A stretch of DNA of 64,000 nt. Origin: Sparassis latifolia. Its lineage: Eukaryota; Basidiomycota; Agaricomycetes; Polyporales; Sparassidaceae. The notes beneath the pieces were generated by a model. The model was not told the DNA's origin and made no database searches. It was given only the letters and a program-made list of their open reading frames with translations. Where the stretch lies: assembly GCA_018466975.1 (NCBI GenBank), contig CM031557.1:3100001-3164000 (forward strand), given 5' to 3'. The position numbers and the translations under genes are program-made. Of the stretch, positions 35,829 through 47,700 are shown piece by piece. The first letter of the stretch is position 1, and each line of letters opens with the position of its first letter.

Positions 35829-38800
35829 TCATCGCAACGAGGCCTTCGACGACTTCGTGCTCATGATTGGTATGGTCCCTAGACCATCACTTTCTGCGCT
35901 CGTGCCTGCGCCCTGCCCAACGCTGACGTTTCGGATGGAAACTAGCACCTCCTTGCAGTACTTGAGTTTATCGATAAGCCGCTGGTTGAACTTCGATTGG
36001 TCTGGATCTGACACAGGCGGACGGAGTGCCATGGCCATAACCTCGCTCAACGACCATCGCGTCATCTGGTAATTCTTGTCAATGTGCGTCACGAGAAGGC
36101 CCTGCGATGACAAGATGACTTTTGAGTGATCGTAGAAATTGAACTGCCAAGAGTCCGTGAGTACAACGACGATACCGCAAAAGGAGATATCGACCTGTAA
36201 GACATCGTGACTCATCTTGAACACGATAACGTGCTTCATGCGGAGGTACTTCTGTACGAAGTCCATGCCCTTCGCTCGCTGGAGATCTTCGAATGTGTAA
36301 TCATACTCGCCGTAGAGCCTGTCCATGATGTAACGTTCGAAGTGCTTCAGCAGGTACACCTTGCTCTTCAGGTCTTCCGGGTATTCGGATACCGTGTAAT
36401 TCTTCCGCACATACACCGATCCCTGCCGCCTGGACGAGATGTAATCAAAATGACTATGCGATCAAAGGTCAGCAGCGTCCGGTCATATCATCCGAGATGA
36501 ACGCACTGTTTATCGGGAGAAAGAACAACAGTAGTGCTGTCGTTGAAGTGCACACCCACTGAGCCATCGGTTAGGGCGTAGCCCATCCCGTACTTGTTGC
36601 AATAATCCACCCAAGATACGATGAACACCTTCGGGTCTGGTAGATTTGCGTCCTCTCGCGGATCTCTGAATAGTCTTCCGGCGTTCTTTGCATCAAATGC
36701 GGCTGTGAGCGTCTGTGCCGCAGCGTCGAAGCCGTTCTGCTTGAGAGGAGGGGGAAGACTGCTCGACATTGGAAGATTTGCACCCACCACGGGCTCTTCC
36801 CGCATAATGATGTCCCTCTCTTTCAACCGCTCTCTAACCTTGTGTTCACCACGCGCCGCAGGCGGTGGCATGTTCTCCTGATCCTCCACGCCCAGGGCCG
36901 AACCCGTCGTACCTGGCACCATCTGCGCCACGATCCGTGCCTTCTGCGACTCCAGCTCCTTCCTCCGCATCTCCTCCTGCCTCGCGCCTGCCACGCCTTC
37001 TTCCCGTTCCTCCACAATGTTGTGCAGGCCCCCTGGCCCGAGACGCGGCCGTGCGGGAGACCTCGTCTCTTTCGTCAACTGTAACTTCCTGAACGGCTGC
37101 TCTCCCCGCCCTGCGACAAGGAGAGGCTGGCGTGCTGAGCTCAGCAGCGCAGAGATCGGGCTACCGGGCTGTACCGCCTTCTGGAACTCCTTCTCCTGCT
37201 GCGCGAGGCTCGACGTAACGCCCTTGAGCTTGCTAGGCGCACCGACGTTGTTGACGCTCGCGCTCGCCTGCGGTGCAGCAGGAACGGAGATGCTCGTTAT
37301 CTGGTCATCATCGAGAAGCGCCTGACGCCGCAGACGCGCGAGATTCGCCTGGGACATCCCACGCGTGACGTGCTTGAAGTCGGGCGGTGCGTCGTGTGCC
37401 GTGGCGGGGATAAAGCTCGGGACGACGCCCGTCGTGAAGAACGTGTGGTCCACGATCTCGTGCAGCGTCGGCCGTTGTTGCGGATCTGGCGTCAGGATCA
37501 GCTGCACCAGCTCCTGCACCTGCCGCGACACTGCGCGATCCGCTGGGAACTCGTACTCGTTGTCCCGGATCCTCCTGTTTGACCGTAACGTCAGTAGCCA
37601 CTGACGCGATACACGCACCGACTCACTTGTAGATCGCCTTGACGTCCTTCGTCTGGAACGGCGGACGTCCCACGACGAGCGTGTACAGTATCACTCCGAT
37701 CGACCACGTGTCCACCTCGAAGCTGTGCCCGTTCGCCGTGTCGAACAGCACCTCGGGCGCGATGTAGTTCGGCGTCCCGCAGATCGTCTTCTTCCTCTCC
37801 CCGGGGTTCTCGATCAGCGCCGCCAGCCCAAAGTCCCCCACCTTGACGTTCATCGCCCGGTCCAGAAAGATGTTCCCCAGCTTCAAGTCCCGGTGGATCA
37901 CCTGGTGCGTGTGCATGTAGTGGCACGCCCCAATCAGTTGCACCATGAAGAAACGCGCTTCCGGCTCCGTGAATCGGCGCCGGCTCCGCAGCATGTCCAT
38001 CAGCGACCCGTTGTGGCAGAGCTCCAGCGTCATGTACACGTTCTCCTCGTCCTCGAAGCATTCCTGGAACCGCACGATGTTCGGGTGGTCCAGCGCCCGG
38101 TGGATCTTGATCTCCGCGTATAACTGCAAGCCGATCAGAAGAGAAAGGCGGAAGCGAACGATAGGCTTACTTTCGTCTTGGCTTTCTTGGTCTTCAGAGA
38201 GGACTTTGTTACGACTTTGCAGGCGACCCGACTTCCGCGAGAGTCTTGTACTTCGTAGACGCGAGCGAAGCCTCCCTGCGAGGAGAATGCACAGGTTAAT
38301 ACATCTGTTTGAAGATGACTGCGTGAATGTCGAGAACAAAATGCAGAATCTGCTAGCAGAAATGCAAGGCACACGACAATATCCCACAATGTGTTCCTCG
38401 CGACGGGGTTCTCCGCTCTGATGCAGAGACAAGGCGTGCTAGTGAGATCAAGCCGCCCACCGTGTTCCGCCTCGTGGTGAACGCCTGTTCGCCGAGCGCC
38501 TCAAATCGAGGGGCGCAAAACGAACAGGAGGCCCGCCGACGTGAACATCTACTCCGACGCCAAAATTATGTGTGCGAGTGGAATCCAAGAGCCACTCACC
38601 TCTCCCAACATTCCGACCCGAAGGAATTGCAGAGTACCGGTCTTGTCGGCGATAATCTTCGGCGGAGAAGGTGGTGTCACCTTCGCATTCTGCCTGGGTA
38701 AAGGAGGAGAAGGCGGCTGCTTTGGCTGAGGTTTCGGAGGAGATCCTGGAGGGGTTTGACGACGGTTGACGACGGCATGGTTGACCGCTTGGTGGTTGGA

Positions 38801-38851
38801 GAGGGGGTGTCGACGAGGGGGAGGCATGGCCATGTACAATGGAGCAGACAT
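35829..38851 (-). CDS. CDC5: Polo-like kinase (Cdc5/Plo1 orthologue)
   Basis: Mitotic Ser/Thr kinase acting at spindle poles, kinetochores and the division site. Five exons close in phase: 38851-38600, 38275-38171, 38123-37627, 37574-36507 and 36453-35829, giving 848 aa. A Pro-rich N-terminus precedes the kinase domain: glycine loop [10 protein letters not shown] (spanning intron 1), VACKVV with the ATP-binding Lys, [15 protein letters not shown] and [13 protein letters not shown]. The linker is Ser/Pro/charged. Polo box 1 includes [18 protein letters not shown] and [17 protein letters not shown]. Polo box 2 includes [14 protein letters not shown] and [12 protein letters not shown]. Intron 1 (324 nt) is far longer than the others. 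The gene is divergent from the 39.3-kb gene. Confidence 0.95.
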
Positions 38852-39346
38852 CTTTTGTCAGGCCTAACGCCGTCGATGTCGCGGAAAGAAAGAATAAATG
38901 TAGAAGAAACTTGAGTAAAGGTCGTGGCTGTTAGCCACCTTACGTAATCCCACGTGGTGGTTGATTTCGCGTTCGCGCGTTGATCACGTGGCCGCGGCGT
39001 GGCGAGGCAGATCTTAATTAGGGAATCGGGGGTTCTTTCCTACTCGACGCGTGAGCGCCGCTACGCTTTAGCTATCTCTGTTACTACACAGCCTCGTTGC
39101 ATGGTATCGATATGTCATGGCTGTTTATTCATCCCATTGTTCGCCGCATTTGTCGCACCGGATCCACCAAATAAATGGCGACTTCGACTGAAACCTGTTC
39201 TGCGCCACTTGCACGAAGAGGCTTGCGTCTTCCTTTGATACGACCACTTCCACCCTATAACTTACCCTTGTATGTATCTTCATGTTTACTTATGCTCAGG
39301 CGTTGATATGTTCTCTCTCACCTGCAAAGCTGATTTCTCAGCAATC
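38852..39346. promoter_or_regulatory. bidirectional intergenic promoter, Polo kinase / 39.3-kb gene
   Basis: A 495-bp interval between divergent start codons. I see no TATA box at a fixed distance; the segment includes CACGTGG copies near 38951 and 38985. An alternative in-frame Met for the right-hand gene lies at 39308. Confidence 0.45.
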
Positions 39347-42300
39347 ATGGACACAAAGAACGCCACGGCCGATATATCGCGCAAGCAATACGGTTCCTCT
39401 CTCCGGTTAGCTCTACGCTATCATCTTATCTATAAGAATTTACATGCATAACAGGGAAATATTGAAGCCCACTAAGTCTAAGCTAACAAAGCGCATTGCG
39501 TCCGCTGTGGAAACGTCAGGAGTTGGACCATCGCGATCGGCAAAAGTGTATGTGGAGCTGCACATCTCTGCTTTTAATTCATGCTCATGTAAACAGTAGA
39601 GCTCGTGACCTGCGTTCTGTGCTACGTAACGGAGTTCTGAAGTCCGGCAAGAAGAAGACTCGCACGGTCAGACTCGGTGATGGACCAACAATCATCGGCG
39701 AGCCTCAAAAGAGCTCCCTCGAATCTCGTCGCGCCAGTTCTGAACCTCTGACACTAATAGAGTGCTTCTTGCGGTCAGTTGGGCCGCTGCGCAAACCCCG
39801 AACTTCTGTACCACATCCCAGCAGTTCACGCGATGCTCACAAGAGCTCGCCACTATTGCCGGGCACTTTAGAAACGAGGCTGGCAGAGTTACGCCACGAG
39901 ACTGGGCCGTCCCCATTCCGTCGGCGGGAAATATTGAACCAGGCGGTGAGGACCCCCATGCCACCACTGCTGGCGACGCCGCCGCCGCCTGAAAGTCCTC
40001 CAGTCTTTGGGCGTTTGACCAGCCCAGACCTTCAACCACATACCGACACAGTTCCTAATACACCCGTGTTACGTTCGGCATCGCTCCCTAAGGGCACTGT
40101 ACCTCCTGCTCGGCGCTTGTTGCCAACTGCGGGTCTCCCGGATGAGAGACCTTCGCGTTCGGAAGGTAAAGAGGAAAGAAAGGTGGGGATGAGTGTCTCG
40201 GGCCTTGCGGCAGAGAATGGTCCACCAGCAGAAAGGCTAGAAGACTTATCCGTGCGGTTGGCTGCCTCTAAGGCTGCGACGGATAATGGAGCATCGCGCA
40301 GCCAACCACCATCTTCACCCCTGACTGTATGTGTGGATTACTAAAGTGTTTCCAAAATTTAATACTCCTCAATTCTCAGAGACGGTTCTTACAGGATAGG
40401 TCACCTGTGACCGGAAGATCTCAGGTATGTTTGACCAAAATATTATTCTAAGGGCACTGACATATGCCTAACAGGTCACGAATGACGGGACGAAGCCAGC
40501 ATCAGTAGGCATAAGTTCAGCACCCAGTGCCCAGATGCTTGCGGTGCGCCAGGTGTGTGCTGTAGCTGCATAATTTATGACAATGGTCACATATTTTCCC
40601 GTAGGTTCCGAGTGTACAGGTTCAGCCAGGTATTCCTTCCGCACCAGTAGATGTATATCCACGGTTCGACGTCCTAATGGAGGCTGATCCATGCAAGGCG
40701 CCGGTGTGTGCAGTTGGAGAAATCATTATGGGCGTATCTGATGCATAGTCGGCAGGCTCTAAGTGTACTAAAGCTGAGGAACTATACAGCGTCGGTCGAC
40801 GGACGACCGCGGCTCAACACCCAACTACCGGTATCACAGTTAGAGGCGCCGCCGGTGTGTACAGTGGGAGACATCACGATGATTATATATAACATATTGC
40901 TCTAGGTTTCTTATGTACCAGTGCAGGCAGATCATCCGACATCGTTCGGTCTACGTCCGGAGATCAGCATCCAACCACCACCGTTGCTGGTGTGCATAGT
41001 CGTGATATTATTCAGAGCATAACTCATATATTCCTCCCAGGTTCCACCTGTACGGAACCAGGTAAATTATTCACCATCAGTCGATACCCTTCCGTGGACG
41101 AATACCCAGATACCCATTCCACTACTATCCACGGCATTCACATTCAACCTGGGACCTAACCCATTTACGCCGCACAGTTGGGCCTATGGCGCAGTCCCCG
41201 CGCCCGGCCCTCCGCACACTGTGGGGAGGACGAAGCACAGTTCGCGCGGGCCCTATAGACCACTTGTTCTCTCCAGCATTCTCCGTTCTCGACGCAGGCT
41301 ACCATTGTCCCTCCACAGCCACCGTCGCACTTCAGGTCCCACAGAGCAGAGTGCACCTGAAGCCAGGCGCCTCATGGTGGTCACCCAACGTGTGCGACGG
41401 GAAGTACGTAGGGAGGCAGCACGCAGCATACCACGATATAGCGAGCGCCGCATCGAGCGCTTAAGTGCCGTCGTTTCAGAAGGATGGTGGCGCAACGGCC
41501 GCGCGGTCGTGCTGCACGGGATGCCCCTTGCTGTGCAGAGGGCTCTAGGATGGACAGAGCTTGACCATGGCGGAAGGCTGCCTGTGCGAGCGCGTAGGAT
41601 TTCGCAGGATGTCGAAATGTCTTCCGCTGAAGTCTCTCCCGCAATGCCAGTTCGTGGGCTGAATAACGCGGATGAGGATGTCATTATGGATTCACGTGAG
41701 GCAGCGTCCATCCCCTCAGCAGCTACTTTGCGACCTCCACTGAACATTGTAGCTGCGAAGAATACCCAAGACGCTGCTAAGAATACCCAGGATATCGCTA
41801 GAAATACCCAGGATAAGTATACCCAGAACATTGCTAAGGAAACTCAGGACATTACTATGAAAGAGCAGGACACAGAGACTTTGGCGATACCGCGAGCCTT
41901 GCGAGACAAAGTCACGGATGCAGTCAAAGATTTTCCCAATGTAGTGATGCATTCATCCAAATCGCAGCAGGATGTGAAGGCGACGGAGCCAGTATCTACT
42001 ACTGCACAACAAGGACATCCAGTCAGCTCTGCCAGTCTTGGCAATGCAATTAGAATCATGGTGCAGGGCTCTGGCCAATTCCACGGGGCCGAAGTTTGCT
42101 ATTATGATACCTACATCATGGATTATGCTGACCAGGACGGCGCATTCTGGAGGGCTCATTTCCAGGAAGACGAAGATCAGGCACTATACGTTGAGAAGAT
42201 AGAGGCCATTGAGTGGAGCCAGGTGGGAAACCCACCCGACGAAGAGACTGTTGAGGAGGAAGAAAGCGATCAGCAAGACCAAGCTGGTGGCGATGAACAT

Positions 42301-43955
42301 ATGGATATGGCCGAGGCACAGAAAGACGTTAATCGCCGCAAGGGAAATGACGATGGGCTGCCGGAAAGTAATAGGCGGACCGAACCAATGGCCCAGGACT
42401 TTTCGACAGTGGTGGCAAATTTATTGAGCGCGCGGAATGATGCGTCGACGGAGATACTCACCAAGACGCCTGCCACCGCCGCACGGGGAATGTACGATGG
42501 CTCTTATATAGCCAGCACGTCAGAGAATAAGAAGTATCCGGGACAGGTCAAGGCCGCGATGGAAGACGAAGACGGAACGGGTTGCTGGCGTCATGAGGAT
42601 GTGTACGATGTGCACGAGTTCCGTGCTGGAGAATGGGTCAAGGAAGGAAAACCTAACAACGAAGGAGGCCACGGCGATCCACCGACCAAGATCGACAAAG
42701 GGAAAGCCGTCGATAGAGGCAATATGGTGGAATCATCGACACGCTTCAATGACAAGTCCGCAAGCAACGATTCGTCTTCATCGTGAGCTTGCCGTCGGAT
42801 TTTTGTTCTTGTTATGTAAAGCTGATCACCTACCATGTAGATCTCGGTCTCACTATTCACAGGTTGGGGCTGGGATGGCCGTGCACGGACAGTTTCCCGA
42901 CGCATCGCCTGCCCACCAGAACGACGATAGCACACCATCGGAGACATCCCCAGCTGCGCCGACCACGGAGCTGCCAGCGGAGAATGACCGAGCCAGACTT
43001 GTAGCGATGCTCCCTGCCACAACCGAGCCCGAAATCGTGGATATGCTTCTCGAAATGCTTAGATCTACACCAGAAAACGGTGTACCAGCCACTGAGCCAA
43101 GTGTCCCTGACTCCGCTCACCTACCAAGTGTCCCTCCTCTTCCACCGATGGAAAAATCCCTTTCATTGTCAGTTTTTTCGGTCTTAAGTCACGCGTCATG
43201 ACGATCTGACAACGTCTCCAGATTACCAACATCCTCCGCTGCTGCCGAGACGAGATGTACTAGAGAGTCTCCTGCCGTGCCGACCGTAACGCCGCCAGTG
43301 GACATGCATGTTAGGAGCGAATTTCCAACCGTGCTTCCGACGACAACTCCCACAAATTACAACGCAAAAGCATCTATGCCGCCCACAGAAGAACTGCATC
43401 GGCAGCGAAGTAACGGTGAAGTCAGAAGGTGTGAACCCGGACCTGAAGATCAAGGAAGAGTGCCCTTCTCCTCCATTGCCTCCGTCAGATGCATGGCGTT
43501 TGTCACCTGGCTTCGACAAGTCTAGTCTTCGGAGAACAGCACCTATCCCCATGGCAACCGTAGACAGCCCTTGGAGGCGCTCTCGTGGAATGAGGGTGGC
43601 AGGTGGCATCCGCCTGGGGAAGCGCACACAGCCTGGAGACACTGAGGTCCCAGCGCCGCGTCATTCCCCGCTTGTCAGGCTCGCGTACCTTGGTCCAGCT
43701 CCAATAAGAACAACGGTATCTCAATTATCGGTCGCGGACTCAAGTTCTTCGGAAGACGACGATGACGCACAGACTGGCACCTACTCGAGTTCTGATGTGG
43801 TAGGCTCGTCGGACGCTGAGCTGCACATTCAGCCCGGCTCCAGTCCAACGGCTCCGGAGGAATCAGCAAATCGCCATGGGCTCCGAGCAATAGCAGGTAT
43901 CGCAGATGTTGCTTTGAGAGGAGTACGGCGTGTAACTGGTTGGTGGGGGAGTTGA
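39347..43955 (+). CDS. large Pro/Ser-rich protein with tandemly duplicated exons, unrecognised
   Basis: I do not recognise this protein. Exon 1 starts MDTKNATADISRKQYGSSLR, and the chain continues EILKPTKSKLTKR... and RARDLRSVLRNGVLKSGKKK, with a charged, Pro/Ser-rich region to 40330. A series of short phase-0 exons follows between 40384 and 41000 (see the repeat entry). They lead into a long exon (41041 to about 42778) that carries an NTQD repeat and two more ordered patches: MVQGSGQFHGAEVCYYDTY...FWRAHF and CWRHEDVYDVHEFRAGEWV. Further exons (about 42837-43166 and from 43221) join in phase up to near 43395. There the frame must shift by one base to reach the acidic/Ser-rich tail, ending RRVTGWWGS at 43955. 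The shift may be an error, a mutation or an unrecognised splice. The last 560 bases could also be a separate gene. Confidence 0.55.
40476..41150 (+). repeat. tandem exon+intron duplications (about 151-bp unit)
   Basis: Successive units each consist of a phase-0 exon of 26-33 codons and an intron starting GTGTGTGC, GTGTGTGC, GTGTGTAC and GTGTGCAT. Intron donors lie at 40553, 40704, 40855 and 40990 (spacings 151, 151 and 135). Encoded exon starts are VTNDGTKPASVG, VPSVQVQPGIPSAPVD, ALSVLKLRNYTASVDGRPR, VSYVPVQADHPTSFGLRPE and VPPVRNQVNYSPSVDTLPW, the last opening the long exon. Shared positions include the SV-D pattern and NTQ(L/I)P(V/I)P-like ends. Because every exon is symmetric (0-0), gain or loss keeps the frame. 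Confidence 0.8.
41754..41870 (+). repeat. short coding tandem repeat (NTQD)
   Basis: About five imperfect copies of a 21-24-bp unit containing AATACCCAGGA encode KNTQDAAKNTQDIARNTQD and diverged copies (YTQNIAKETQDITMKEQD). The heptad-like spacing with charged ends could form a helix. Length polymorphism is expected. Confidence 0.8.
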
Positions 43956-44766
43956 TGCAGGTAGAGTGGGTCTACAGTGATATGCCACTGGCATGTGTCA
44001 TAGGAGGAGTAGATTGACCGCGCGACACGAATACCATTTTCCGCCAAGCACTAAACTTGAAGCCTAATAGATCTTTTGGTCTGACTCATCCGACGAGGCT
44101 GACTCGGCCGCCTCTGCAAGATCCTACTGTGGATGCCAGATTGGGTGAAAATCGCCAGTAGGGATCACTCACGTATCTCAGTCTGCAGTACTTGCGGCTA
44201 TGGAACATCTATACCAATTACGCTATGCGTAAAGAGAGAGACGCCGGGAGTCAAATTCACAATTTGAGTTTGCCCAAATTTTTTTAGTCGGTTTCGTGAC
44301 CGTCACGTCGACGCTAGCTGCTCGTTGCCAGTGTGTACAGCGTGCTGACCGCATGTGCTGGGAGCCCACCTGAGTCGTCCTTGCTGGAGTCACGGAATCG
44401 ATGCACTGCATTGCACTCAGTCCAGTATTGTGAGTAAGCTTTGCTTGACGTTCCGTCGGTTTGCAGCTAATGGCAGGTGGTCGACAGTAAGTGTGAACGC
44501 GCTCTAATATAGCCGTGGAACATTGTGAGAACTTTATCTCTTCAAGAAACACTACCGCCAGCCGCCGTCAGCAATAGCGATAAGCCGTATTCGGCCAGCC
44601 TATCGGCTCAGGTCAGTTACCAAGCAGAATTCCGAAGCGAGGAACCCTGGAGGGTGCTGGTTAAAGTTCGGGACAGAAGTACGTTACATTAGTTCGCGGT
44701 CTTTACTGTCCGTGATCACTCGTTCTGATAGTGAGATTGCACAAGTGCAGTTCTGTGCGTGCATGA
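43956..44766. other. intergenic, nothing recognised
   Basis: An 811-bp interval upstream of the Cys-rich gene, presumably containing its promoter. No conserved frame, TATA box or repeat stood out. Confidence 0.5.
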
Positions 44767-47700
44767 ATGAGCACTCCACTTCCGACGCGTCTAGCATCTG
44801 CCAGTCCAAACCATCCCAACCCACGTGCCATGAACGCGTTTGACATCGCGACGGTTCAAGTGTTTGATTCGGCGCAGGCTAGCGCTTCTAGCGCGAATCC
44901 TGGTAGTGTCAGGCGGAAATGTTGTCGCACGTATTGCACGAATGTGCTCGAGCTGGGGTCTCCATATAAGATCTGCCGGGAATGTCGCGAGCCCACGAAG
45001 CAGAGACTGACACAGCGGGAAATGACGCAGACGGTGAGTGAATAATGTGCTCCTGCTACTGCCAGCACCGATGGTAATGCGTGTACAGATCACGACGTGC
45101 ATGTCGTGCTTCATTACAGTTGAAATTCCGTCCGACTTCCACGCAGGGCAGGTCGTCATGTGCAAGAAATGCTACGAGCGAAGGACCGCCGCGAAAACCC
45201 GCGACGCGCCTACGGCATGCCCCTCTAGCCAGAACGCGGCTCCTCAGCGGTCGTATACCACAGCGGAGATTGACGCGATCAGGGAGGCGGACGCGTTCAC
45301 TCTCGCCGCTGCTCCGCTGGTGCATCCCGCGCACCTGGACGTGTTGATTAACAGCAATTACAGGCAGCAGCTGAATCCCCTCGACACGGAATCATATCCA
45401 ATCGTGAGCCGGCTTGAGGCTTTGCGTCGTGCCGGGCCCGTGTTGGCGCAGTACCAGCAGCGCCATGTTATTCCTCGTGTCCCCTTATTTCTCTGTCTCA
45501 ACTCTCGCGGAGAATTCGTCGCGCCCGATGTGCTGTCTTCCTCACCGGTATGTTTTCGACCTGATTCATTCACGATTATTCATTTTTTAAATGTGCAGAC
45601 CGCAACGACTTCGGCTATAACACCCTCAGCGATCTCGCCTATCACAACCCCGTCGCTCTCTCACGATCCAATATCGATACCTGCTGTACCTCGCCACCCT
45701 CACGAAAGACTTGTCAGGAAAAAGCATACCAGGCTGCATCCAACCGTACCGCGGATGTGCATGACCTTCGGGTGCGGCAAGACACTCACGGTCAACCACC
45801 CATCCACACTATGCGCGGAGTGCATGCTCAGACGAGAACGGTCATCGAACTCTAAGCAGGGCTTTTCGAATGTAGCAGCACAGTCTCCCGTGGAGAAGGT
45901 ATATCTTTACTCCTCGTCCTCTACCTGGCTCCTTTTTGATTATTTTGCAGACGCAATGTGCTACCCTCACCCCGACTTTGGCCGATGCGGTGCGCGTCGC
46001 TCAATGTTTCTCCGAGGTAGAGTCCTAACTTATCGACGCAGACGAACGGGTCCTTCTTGCCTAGCATGCCTGCTTTGCGTACTTTCCCTTCTCAAGCACT
46101 CTCAGAGGTTTCGTCTGCGCATGGTGCTGTCCCTGATTCAATTGATCCTCACCAACTATTAGCAACAGACGTACGTCGTTTCATTTCCTGCGTTAGTATG
46201 CAATGTTCGCTTATTTGCTGTTAAAATTCCCCTTCTTCTGTGGTTGGCAGCGTCGTATGGACGTCAACAAATTTTTATTCGCTCATCCAGATGCTAGATC
46301 CAAGCTGTCGGGACAGCAGAGCACGATTTCAGTACACTCGGCACCCTCGGCACGCGTAGATGTGCCGGTGTCCACAAGCTCAGGCGCTCCTCGGAAGACT
46401 AATGTCTCTGATGCCAGTCACCCCTTGGTACGTTCCTCACCTGTTCCCACATACACAAAGGTAAGCCGAAGCCCCCTTTGCACAGTCGCCGCTTCGACAC
46501 GACTTATAACCTACTCTGATGCTCCTCTGCAATAGCTCGCAGAACGCGCATGCTGTACTCCAGGCTGTACCGGCGCCGTCCCGCCCGACTCTCCGTGGGG
46601 CCGATGCGTATTATGTGGGCTCCAGCGGCTCAAGGCTCGCTTAGATGCTTCTACGACTAAGTCACGGAAAGCTCGGGACGAGTCAAGCGCCACTGCCCAA
46701 GAACAGCCGCAGAAGGCGCACGACGAATCGACGAAGGTGCATTTATCGTCGAATAGGGATGATAGTAAGTCGGAAGGGGGAAAACAGAGTGAGAGTCTTG
46801 CCAAGAAGATGGAACCCGACACCCCGACGAAGGACGACGCGCTTCGAAGGGCGGAGGACGTGGGAACCGCGACTGCAAAGAAGCATCCTGAGTCACCCTC
46901 CAGTTCTTTGCTCCTAAAGTCGAGCAAGGGCCCGATGACCGTTATTCAAGACAAGTCAGATCCAGGGGGAATGCAAATAACGAGTCCCGCTCGAGGAAAG
47001 TCGGTACTTACGATCAAGCTGCCCACGAGTCCTGTGAAGGCAAAACCAATACTGGCGGAGGAGCATGTAGCGAGTCCTGTCAAGGCGAGGTTGGTTCTGG
47101 CGAATAAGCAAGTTGCCAGTCCTGTTCACGAGAAGCCGCGCAAAGACCGACGAAGACCTAGTAAGGTTGAGGACCGCATGCCCACGGCTCCTGTCCGCGA
47201 GCGGCTGATCCTGCGGATACCAGCGCGTCCTAGGCCTGCGATAAAAACCATAGAGACTCCAAAGGAATCCTCAGTATCGACATCGAAGCCCAATTCCCCT
47301 AGGAAACCTATCATTGTCGATGCCGCCACGACCGCGGACCAATCGACGGAGACAGTGCCTGCGCTGAGCACGGAGCCAACACCTGTATCGACGGAGGTAT
47401 ATCAGTCTAGCGCAGTAGTTGCAGAATCTTCTGCCACACCTGATCACACACCCGACGCCCTCGTGGACGATAATGCTATGGTAGTCGATGAGGCAACTCC
47501 TGCCTCAAACACACCAGTCCGTGGAGAGGGTCTCGCTGACGGTATAAATACCCGCGAATATTTTCCCGCCGTCAGTGATCCCACTTCCGAGCCAACACTT
47601 GAGTCTCTCCGTTCAGGACTCACCGAAAGTGTTGGGCCTCTTCTGCCAGAGAAGAGACCATTTTCTGCCGCCTCACCAATTTCGTCGTCTCCGCCTCCGG

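Noticed and set aside
37591..38061. Long minus-strand frame inside the Polo kinase
   Set aside because: It overlaps the kinase catalytic exon in another frame and is explained by GC-rich codon usage of the real gene.
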